From: Chryseosolibacter sp964393795
GTDB lineage: Bacteria; Bacteroidota; Bacteroidia; Cytophagales; Cyclobacteriaceae
DNA: 10,920 bases
Direction of reading: 5' to 3'
NCBI GenBank assembly: GCA_964393795.1
Contig: CAYMWA010000125.1
Span: 1-10,920 of the forward strand
This document shows positions 6,026-10,920 of this stretch, piece after piece (positions within the stretch are counted from its first letter, which is position 1; the number at the start of each line of letters is the position of its first letter). The translations under genes and the position numbers were made by a program. The notes beneath the pieces were generated by a model, which saw nothing but the letters and a program-made list of their open reading frames with translations, did no database searches and was not told the origin of the DNA.

Positions 6026-7645
6026 TTAGAAAATGTAGTCGGTACTCAGGAAGGCGGATTCGCGATTGCGAATGATCGCCGCCATGATCTGCTTGTTTGT
6101 ATCGGTATCTTTTGTTGCCACGAGTGTGCGGATGGAGAAGACGCGCAACGCATCTGACACCGACAAAGTGCCTTCTGCTGAGTCCTTCCTTCCGTTGAAC
6201 GGAAAGGTGTCGGGTCCGCGCTGTGCCTGGGCGTTGAGGTTGATCCTCCCTACCTGATTGACGAATGCGTCCATCAAACGGGCTACTCTTTTGGAATCAG
6301 TGCCAAAGATGCTGACTTGCTGGCCGAAGTTCGAGTCTACGACGTAGCGGATTGCCTCTTCATCCTCCGAGAACGGAAGGATAGGTATTACCGGACCGAA
6401 CTGCTCCTCATAATAGACACGCATTTTGTCATTCACGGGATATAGCACAGCCGGATAAAAAAACGTTTCAAGCGTCTGGCCTCCGTTTTCGTTGATGATC
6501 CTGGCGCCGTGTTGTTGTGCATCTTCCACGAGGCCCTTGAGATACTCGACTTTTCCGGGCTCGGGGAGACCGGTCAAGCCGACGCCGCTGTCCCAGGGTG
6601 CTCCGGGCTTGAGCTTCGCAATTTGCGCATTAAATTTTTCGATGAAGGTTTCGACGATATCCTTGTGTACCAATAGTATCTTCAAGGCCGTGCAACGCTG
6701 GCCGTTGAATGACAGCGCCCCTGTCACGCATTCCGCGACTGCGTTGTCAATGTCGGCGTCGGGCAAGACGATTGCTGGATTCTTCGCATCCAATCCCAGG
6801 ATAGATTTAAGGCGGTGCGGCTTCGGATGAAGTTTTTTGAGGTCGTTGGCCCCTTTGTTTGTGCCGATGAACGCAAAGACATCTACCTTTCCAGTCTCCA
6901 TCAGGGCGCCGACGGTTTCCCTTCCTCGTCCATAGATGATGTTGATCACACCAGGGGGAAAACTGTCGCGGAAGGCTTCGAGCAAGGGTCTGATCAGTAA
7001 CACGCCATACTTTGCCGGCTTAAAGACCACCGTATTTCCCATGATAAGTGCAGGGAAAAGCGTGGTGAATGTTTCGTTGAGGGGATAGTTGTATGGGCCC
7101 ATGCACAACGCCACGCCGAGTGGAACGCGCCGGATCTGTGCCATGAAGCCTTGTTCTTCGATGAGCTTGGATGAATTGCGATCGAGATTTTTCAGCGCCT
7201 TGATCGTGTCAACGATGTAGTCGACTGTTCGGTCAAATTCTTTTTCAGAATCCTTCAATGTTTTGCCGATCTCCCACATAAGCAGCTTCACGACTTCCGC
7301 GCGTTTTTCCCTCATGGCATTGAGGAATTTTTCAACGTGCTCGATGCGTTCTGTCACACTCATCGTCGGCCAGACGCCGTGCCCGAGGTCGTAGGCTTTT
7401 ACTGCGGCATCCAGTGCTTCTAATGATTCTTTGGAAGTCAGCAGCGGCGTGCTTCCGATCACACACTGCTTCACCTGATCGCCATCTTTCACGCAAATGG
7501 GACTCACAATCGGGTTGAGGTTCCCTGTCCAGGTCTTTAGGACACCGTCGATAAGGTATTCTCGCTGTTCGATCGGGTGCTCAATTCTGAACGCATCGGG
7601 GATCGCGTTTTCTTCGGGAAAAACGCATTGAAGTATCGGGCTCAT
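6026..7645 (-). CDS. Aldehyde dehydrogenase, NADP-dependent glyceraldehyde-3-phosphate dehydrogenase (GapN)-like
   Basis: The product has 539 residues from the ATG at 7645. A longer frame to 7726 adds 27 residues that look non-coding. It has the complete ALDH fold: the oxyanion Asn186 in MGPYNYPLN, cofactor Lys209 in VFKPAK, catalytic Cys318 in SFNGQRCTALKI, and the NAD(P)-ribose Glu414 in YYEEQFGPV. The C-terminal block GRINLNAQAQRGPDTFPFNGRKDS closely resembles the RGPDHFPFQGLKDS block of plant non-phosphorylating GapN (ALDH11). This suggests irreversible oxidation of glyceraldehyde-3-phosphate to 3-phosphoglycerate, making NADPH without ATP. The substrate is inferred from similarity. The usual LELGGK motif reads LGLDAK, so the position of the general-base glutamate is occupied by Gly284. 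Other aldehydes remain possible. Confidence 0.85.
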   Translation of the reverse strand: MSPILQCVFPEENAIPDAFRIEHPIEQREYLIDGVLKTWTGNLNPIVSPICVKDGDQVKQCVIGSTPLLTSKESLEALDAAVKAYDLGHGVWPTMSVTERIEHVEKFLNAMREKRAEVVKLLMWEIGKTLKDSEKEFDRTVDYIVDTIKALKNLDRNSSKLIEEQGFMAQIRRVPLGVALCMGPYNYPLNETFTTLFPALIMGNTVVFKPAKYGVLLIRPLLEAFRDSFPPGVINIIYGRGRETVGALMETGKVDVFAFIGTNKGANDLKKLHPKPHRLKSILGLDAKNPAIVLPDADIDNAVAECVTGALSFNGQRCTALKILLVHKDIVETFIEKFNAQIAKLKPGAPWDSGVGLTGLPEPGKVEYLKGLVEDAQQHGARIINENGGQTLETFFYPAVLYPVNDKMRVYYEEQFGPVIPILPFSEDEEAIRYVVDSNFGQQVSIFGTDSKRVARLMDAFVNQVGRINLNAQAQRGPDTFPFNGRKDSAEGTLSVSDALRVFSIRTLVATKDTDTNKQIMAAIIRNRESAFLSTDYIF

Positions 7646-7760
7646 TTCGTATTTCAATTGTTTAGCATTGGTTGAAATTGGAGATGCCCGGCAGTGAACG
7701 GCCGGATTTCGCGGCAAGATAAGCATGATCAGCGATTACTTTCAAAAGAATTTTGCCACG

Positions 7761-7804
7761 TGCAGTCTAGGCGCGCAGATTTGCGCGCGCTGCGACCAAC
7801 TGCA
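7761..7804 (-). terminator. Nested GC-rich hairpin, possible terminator of the basic secreted protein gene
   Basis: GCGCGCA (7771-7777) pairs perfectly with TGCGCGC (7782-7788) across a 4-base loop. An outer stem TGCAGT (7761-7766) / ACTGCA (7799-7804) can close around it through an asymmetric internal loop. It lies 28 bases past the stop of the upstream minus-strand gene and over 100 bases before the aldehyde dehydrogenase ATG. No uninterrupted U-run follows on the minus strand, so factor-independent termination is uncertain. Confidence 0.35.
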
Positions 7805-7831
7805 ATGACGTTCAGTCGCCTGAAAAGCGGG

Positions 7832-8257
7832 TTAGTGTCGGATACCGCACACCTTGCAATACTTCATTTTCGAAGGCTTCCTTTTCTTGGGAGGACGCTT
7901 GTGACCAAAATACAAAGGATTCGAGTATTGCGGCTTTTTCATGATGCGCTCCGCCTTTCTGCGCTCCTTTGCTACTGCTTCCATGCGATCGTAGTACGCT
8001 TCTATGGCACCATAGGTAGGTCCGCGAGCGCTGCGTGCAGATGGTTTGCGGGAAGCTTTCCGGGATGCTTTTCGGGATGCCTTTGGTGCAAATGCGCCGC
8101 GTTCAGGTGCGCGATCATAGGTGCCCGGATTCAGTGAGTTATCCTGTGTTACCGACATGTCCGTGTCGGCTTTCTTTTTCTTTTTCCAGAATTGAGCGCG
8201 CGAATCAATGGCGATCAACGAGAGAAGAAAAACGATCAGGGTCACGCGTAGCTGCAT
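7832..8257 (-). CDS. Small basic secreted protein with KASR repeats and a C-terminal CxxC
   Basis: I do not recognise a characterised family. The 141-residue product starts at the ATG at 8257 with a signal peptide: MQLRVTLIVFLLSLIAIDSRA, cleavage before QF at about residue 21. The mature part is strongly basic. It opens with FWKKKKK, then a polar linker, then three tandem KASR units at residues 59-70 followed by KPSARSARG. The repeat is also visible in DNA as 12-base units near 8060-8090, so it probably arose by slippage. Next come a charged helical segment (YDRMEAVAKERRKAERIMKK), NPLYFGHKRPPKKRKPSK, and a terminal CKVCGIRH with two cysteines spaced CxxC. It is probably periplasmic or surface located. 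It might bind an acidic polymer such as nucleic acid or polysaccharide, but that is guesswork from charge. Confidence 0.75.
   Translation of the reverse strand: MQLRVTLIVFLLSLIAIDSRAQFWKKKKKADTDMSVTQDNSLNPGTYDRAPERGAFAPKASRKASRKASRKPSARSARGPTYGAIEAYYDRMEAVAKERRKAERIMKKPQYSNPLYFGHKRPPKKRKPSKMKYCKVCGIRH
8055..8090. repeat. 12-bp tandem repeat inside a coding region
   Basis: Near-identical 12-base units, including GGGATGCTTTTC and GGGATGCCTTTG on the plus strand, encode the KASR repeats of the minus-strand basic secreted protein. The unit length preserves the frame, so copy number could vary without breaking the gene. Confidence 0.6.
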
Positions 8258-8429
8258 GACATTTTAACTAATCAGGCACAGCGAAAATTGTCTTTCGCCC
8301 TCGTTTTTTCATAAAAACATCGGCAAAAGGGCGATATCGCGGATGGAATGGATTTGAAAACCTCGCCAATGTAAGAAACAGCGCGACATTACCGCTTATG
8401 GATGACAAGTCTTCCGCGAGATAATTATG

Positions 8430-8549
8430 CTATACCTCGAACAACTCAAGCAGGAAGTAAACGAGATATACGAGGCCGATGAACAGAACGATGAATCCAA
8501 AAACGCGTGCCCTCGCAAAATAACCACGTAAAGGGAAAAGCTTTTTCAT
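8430..8549 (-). CDS. 39-residue single-pass membrane protein
   Basis: A short ORF runs from ATG 8549 to TAG 8430. It begins MKKLFPLRGYFARARVFGF, with five Lys/Arg in the first 15 residues. A continuous hydrophobic segment follows at about residues 16-35 (FGFIVLFIGLVYLVYFLL), and the protein ends in ELFEV. The positive-inside rule predicts an N-in, C-out bitopic inner-membrane protein. It sits alone in the roughly 470-base stretch between the basic secreted protein and the methyltransferase genes. The combination of a basic start, one membrane span and an acidic end is more than a random ORF normally shows. No clear TAnnTTTG box precedes it. No function can be assigned. Confidence 0.5.
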   Translation of the reverse strand: MKKLFPLRGYFARARVFGFIVLFIGLVYLVYFLLELFEV

Positions 8550-8731
8550 ATTACTACAAACAATGTTGAAACGAAAACGATTCCCGGCAGGGTTTATATG
8601 TTGTACCGGGGCGAACTTTGCAGGTATTCGACGTTGTAGCGAAATGCCCGTTGTGTCCTATCTGTAAGTTATCAAAAAAAAGGATGTGCCCCTAATTCCC
8701 CGGTGTGTGCCCCGACACCAGATACGAAGGA
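8550..8731. other. Non-coding gap downstream of the methyltransferase gene
   Basis: No credible gene is seen here. It contains a run of eight A residues (8674-8681, a T8 tract on the minus strand), two GTGCCCC copies within 8686-8713, and the weak hairpin listed separately. The other half of this interval, 8258-8429, also shows nothing recognisable beyond spacer sequence. Confidence 0.5.
8702..8719 (-). terminator. Possible terminator of the methyltransferase gene
   Basis: GGTGT (8702-8706) and ACACC (8715-8719) form a 5-bp stem with an 8-base loop, 12 bases past the methyltransferase stop. The only U-rich run on the minus strand (8681-8674) begins about 20 bases further on, so this is a weak candidate. 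Confidence 0.3.
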
Positions 8732-9514
8732 TTATGTATGTTTTTTTGCAATTAACAGCAGATCCAGTGCTTCTTCCGCGTGTTCGGTCACGAGGTAGTC
8801 GTTGTGGGTGATGTTGCGCACCAGTGCATCTTCGTTGGATTGCAGTTTGTTCCTGTTCCACCGGTTCATGATTTCGTATGGCACCTGAAGCAAACGGGCG
8901 GGCAGCCTGTATTGTAAATTGAAAATGTCCCACCGCATCAGCCGGCGGACCGATTTCCTGTTTTCTTCATAGTACTGCATCACCTTCTCATTTCCGGTGA
9001 TGCCTTTCATCTGTGTGGTGTCGAAATAGCGACGCGCAAGTTGTTCAAGTTCCACGGGAAGATATTCGCGCACGTGCCAGGGGTTGCGCGTAAGTGAAAG
9101 CTTTCGGTTGGGTGTCGTCAATAGCGCCGTTCCGCCGGGCTTCAACACGCGATAGATTTCTTTTAAAAATAAACTGTCGTTTTCGATATGTTCGATTACT
9201 TGAAAGCTGACCACCACATCATAGGTGTTGTCTGCTAAGCCGGTGAGCGGGGGAATGTTCATGCTGACCAGTCGCGCCTGTGGATAGGTCTTTTGAAGAC
9301 GCTCGATCACCGGTCCGATCTTGTCGACGGCCGTAAAGCTGCGGGCGCGCGGCAGGAGCAGGTCGAAGCCTCTGCCTTCACCACAACCGACTTCAAGCAC
9401 ATCGCCCTGCACATACTCTTCGGCCACAACATAGGCCTTGAACAATCGTTGATGAATCGGGTTGTCTGAGACAATGTGTTCGCTCGTAATCTCGGTGGTG
9501 TAAATTTTGGCCAT
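8732..9514 (-). CDS. Class I SAM-dependent methyltransferase
   Basis: The product has 260 residues from ATG 9514 (MAKIYTTEITSEHI). An ATG 18 bases upstream at 9532 would place the promoter box inside the gene and is rejected. The Rossmann-type SAM-binding fold is clear: motif I VLEVGCGEGRG (residues 39-49), acidic Asp64 at the end of the second strand for the ribose hydroxyls (FTAVDK), FQVIEHIEN (104-112) typical of the Methyltransf_11/UbiE-like group, and VLKPGG (123-128). A less conserved C-terminal half (LARRYFDTTQMKGITG, LLQVPYEIMNRW) should determine the acceptor. Such proteins methylate small molecules, lipids, quinones or sugars, and the acceptor cannot be read here. There is no membrane segment, so it is cytoplasmic. 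It is divergent from the GWxTD-domain gene. Confidence 0.88.
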   Translation of the reverse strand: MAKIYTTEITSEHIVSDNPIHQRLFKAYVVAEEYVQGDVLEVGCGEGRGFDLLLPRARSFTAVDKIGPVIERLQKTYPQARLVSMNIPPLTGLADNTYDVVVSFQVIEHIENDSLFLKEIYRVLKPGGTALLTTPNRKLSLTRNPWHVREYLPVELEQLARRYFDTTQMKGITGNEKVMQYYEENRKSVRRLMRWDIFNLQYRLPARLLQVPYEIMNRWNRNKLQSNEDALVRNITHNDYLVTEHAEEALDLLLIAKKHT

Positions 9515-9518
9515 ACGG

Positions 9519-9548
9519 CAAAAATACGACAAGCATTATTGAGGCAAA
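9519..9548 (-). promoter_or_regulatory. Complete Bacteroidota promoter for the methyltransferase gene
   Basis: On the minus strand TTTG (9548-9545) and TATTTTTG (9526-9519) are separated by 18 bases. Both boxes match the Bacteroidota consensus (TTTG at -33, TAnnTTTG at -7) with suitable spacing. This is the best promoter in the window. The last base of the -7 box is only 4 bases from the ATG at 9514, so the transcript should be leaderless or nearly so. Confidence 0.65.
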
Positions 9549-9664
9549 GAATAATTCAAAGATTAAACTTTTATATGGATATTGGGATGAAAAACCAGGC
9601 CGTCGGTCTGTGCTGTTTGTGGCACAAAAGGCGCCGACATCCTTTCCGGACAAACGCATTTTTT

Positions 9665-10831
9665 ATGGCAAAGTACATCTGCATCGCATGCCTGTTCATT
9701 GGCTTGTCTTCTCATTCACAGCCGTTGCGTGATATCAACTATGAGTATCTGTATAACCCTGATGCTGCCGTCTCGTTCCGGATCAATCCGGTCAGAAGCG
9801 AAGCGTCCTATACAATCCTGTATACCATGCAGGTGGCCGATACGGCCGGGCTGGCGCGCAACTTCGAGATCACCTGGGAAGGACGTGATATGCTGAGCGA
9901 TAAGGAAGGAACGCCGTTGACACTTAACAACGAAGTGGTGACGAGGGTGCGAGGCGGGCTGTCGGGATATGGAAGTGTGCCCGTTGCCGATGCGCCGCGG
10001 TATGTTGTCGCCCGTGTCGTCAACACGGTGATGCGACGCGCCTGGCTCTTCTACACCTCGTTGCAACCCAAGTTTCCGGTCAACAACTTCCTGACACATG
10101 ATGGATCTGTGGTGACATCGTCGTTTGTCCATACGGATGACGCCGTAACCTTCGGCATGCCTGCAGGCGAATGGATCGTATCTTTTTACAACGACAATTT
10201 TCCGGCGGCCGCCCCTGTCTTTTCAGAGGCGCAGGCCCGTGTCTCTCCCGTAATAAGGCCTGACTCGGTATACCGCGTTCAGGGGGACGATGTTATTCGC
10301 CTTCCGCTGAAAGGTCTCTACCTCCTGCAAAAGGACACCGCATCGCTGGAAGGATTTGCGGTCCGGGCAGAAGAGGATTATCCGCAATACACGAAACTGG
10401 CCAATCTCGTTGGACCGCTGATATACATTTCTACCCGGCGCGAGTTTGATCGGCTTGCCTCGTTTGACGGAAATAAGAAAGCATTTGATCGCGTTATCCT
10501 TGGCATTGCCACCGACACTGACCGCGCGCGCATCCTGATGCGTAACTACTTCCGCCGTGTGGAACAGGCCAACCGGCTATTCACATCCTACAAAGAAGGA
10601 TGGAAGACGGACCGGGGCATGGTCTATATCATCTTTGGAAAACCCGACCAGGTCTTTCGTTTTAATGACCGTGAAGTATGGGATTACGACAATAATCAAT
10701 TCAAGGTCCGTTTCACCTTCGTCCGATCAACAAGCCTGTTCGATCCCGACAACTTTGTCCTCATTCGCGATAAGAAAAACGAGAGCACATGGTATGAGGT
10801 TGTAGACTTGTGGAGGAATGCGAGGTTTTGA
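9665..10831 (+). CDS. Secreted GWxTD-domain protein
   Basis: The product has 388 residues from ATG 9665. The frame stays open to 9476, but the upstream 63 codons overlap the divergent methyltransferase gene and its promoter. The ATG at 9665 gives a proper signal peptide: MAKYICIACLFIGLSSHS, cleavage before QPLRD. The mature N-terminal two thirds look beta-rich. The C-terminus carries the GWxTD domain: EGWKTDRGMVYIIFGKPD, with GWKTD at residues 312-316 and FGKPD at 324-328, then VWDYDN and a final WYEVVDLWRNARF. GWxTD proteins are frequent in Bacteroidota and some other phyla. They are exported and have no established biochemical function. The length is normal for a single-domain member. No TAnnTTTG box is seen in the 150-base divergent region on this strand. 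Confidence 0.85.
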   Translation: MAKYICIACLFIGLSSHSQPLRDINYEYLYNPDAAVSFRINPVRSEASYTILYTMQVADTAGLARNFEITWEGRDMLSDKEGTPLTLNNEVVTRVRGGLSGYGSVPVADAPRYVVARVVNTVMRRAWLFYTSLQPKFPVNNFLTHDGSVVTSSFVHTDDAVTFGMPAGEWIVSFYNDNFPAAAPVFSEAQARVSPVIRPDSVYRVQGDDVIRLPLKGLYLLQKDTASLEGFAVRAEEDYPQYTKLANLVGPLIYISTRREFDRLASFDGNKKAFDRVILGIATDTDRARILMRNYFRRVEQANRLFTSYKEGWKTDRGMVYIIFGKPDQVFRFNDREVWDYDNNQFKVRFTFVRSTSLFDPDNFVLIRDKKNESTWYEVVDLWRNARF

Positions 10832-10832
10832 A

Positions 10833-10880
10833 AATGTGTTAATGTGTTAATGTGTTAAGGTGTTCATGTGTTCATGTGTG
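10833..10880. repeat. Six tandem copies of an 8-bp repeat
   Basis: Units read AATGTGTT three times, then AAGGTGTT, CATGTGTT and CATGTGTG. They begin one base after the GWxTD stop codon. The first three are identical and the later ones drift. Eight is not a multiple of three and no gene is present here. Confidence 0.9.
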
Positions 10881-10912
10881 CCCCGGTCCCTGAGCATGCC
10901 GAAGGGCCGGGG
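10881..10912. repeat. REP-like palindrome
   Basis: CCCCGG (10881-10886) pairs with CCGGGG (10907-10912), with a one-base T bulge. Inside is CCCTGAGCATGCCGAAGGG (10888-10906), whose ends pair as CCCT/AGGG, followed by tandem G-A mismatches. This core is very close to the CCCTGAGCnTGTCGAAGGG element that is dispersed as an extragenic palindrome in many bacterial genomes. It may also terminate transcription of the GWxTD gene, though no T-run follows in the window. Confidence 0.7.
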
Positions 10913-10920
10913 TTAGTGCT

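Noticed and set aside
7646..7726. N-terminal extension of the aldehyde dehydrogenase from ATG 7726
   Set aside because: The 27 extra residues are arginine/proline/cysteine-rich and unlike ALDH N-termini. The ATG at 7645 gives a normal length.
8427..8531. Plus-strand 34-codon ORF (MLYLEQLKQEVNEIYEADEQ...)
   Set aside because: Its Glu/Lys/Asn-rich content is what the complement of a hydrophobic gene gives. The minus-strand 39-codon frame has the more protein-like organisation.
8658..8933. Minus-strand 91-codon frame overlapping the methyltransferase 3' end
   Set aside because: It is a different frame of the methyltransferase region, without a signal, domain or plausible composition.
9476..9664. 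N-terminal extension of the GWxTD protein
   Set aside because: It overlaps the methyltransferase coding sequence and promoter, and it would bury the signal peptide.
9665..9720. Lipobox in the GWxTD signal peptide (CIAC)
   Set aside because: The cysteine is too close to the N-terminus and position -3 is not Leu/Val/Ile. A standard signal peptidase I site fits better.
10833..10880. CRISPR array
   Set aside because: The 8-bp units are contiguous, with no spacers and no cas genes.

Overview
The window reads as a chromosomal segment from the phylum Bacteroidota, most likely a Cytophagales-type organism. The evidence is the Bacteroidota -7 promoter element TAnnTTTG just upstream of several genes, the absence of obvious Shine-Dalgarno sequences, intermediate GC content, a GWxTD-domain protein, and a Cytophagales-like CPBP protease N-terminus. 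I see no phage, plasmid, insertion sequence, CRISPR, rRNA or tRNA.

Layout from left to right. A CPBP-family membrane protease (minus strand) runs off the left edge and is divergent from dusB, a tRNA-dihydrouridine synthase. The two genes share a short intergenic region in which their -7 promoter boxes face each other and form a near-perfect palindrome. On the plus strand dusB is followed by a secreted POTRA/beta-barrel outer-membrane protein, a membrane-anchored FMN/iron-sulfur protein of the glutamate synthase family, and an unrecognised 167-residue protein. The last three each have a -7 element close to the start, so they look individually transcribed rather than one tight operon.

A minus-strand block converges on this group: acylphosphatase, a GapN-like aldehyde dehydrogenase with an atypical active-site motif, a small basic secreted protein with KASR repeats, and a 39-residue single-pass membrane protein. 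A SAM-dependent methyltransferase, also on the minus strand, carries the best promoter in the window. It has both promoter boxes and almost no leader. Divergent from it is a secreted GWxTD-domain protein. The right edge holds six copies of an 8-bp tandem repeat abutting a REP-like palindrome.

The genes mostly do unrelated housekeeping or envelope jobs: tRNA modification, envelope biogenesis, redox and carbon metabolism. I do not see a coherent new multi-gene system. The items most worth a second look are the face-to-face promoters, the aldehyde dehydrogenase active-site change, the lone membrane-anchored glutamate-synthase-like protein, the uncharacterised small proteins, and the repeat cluster at the right edge.
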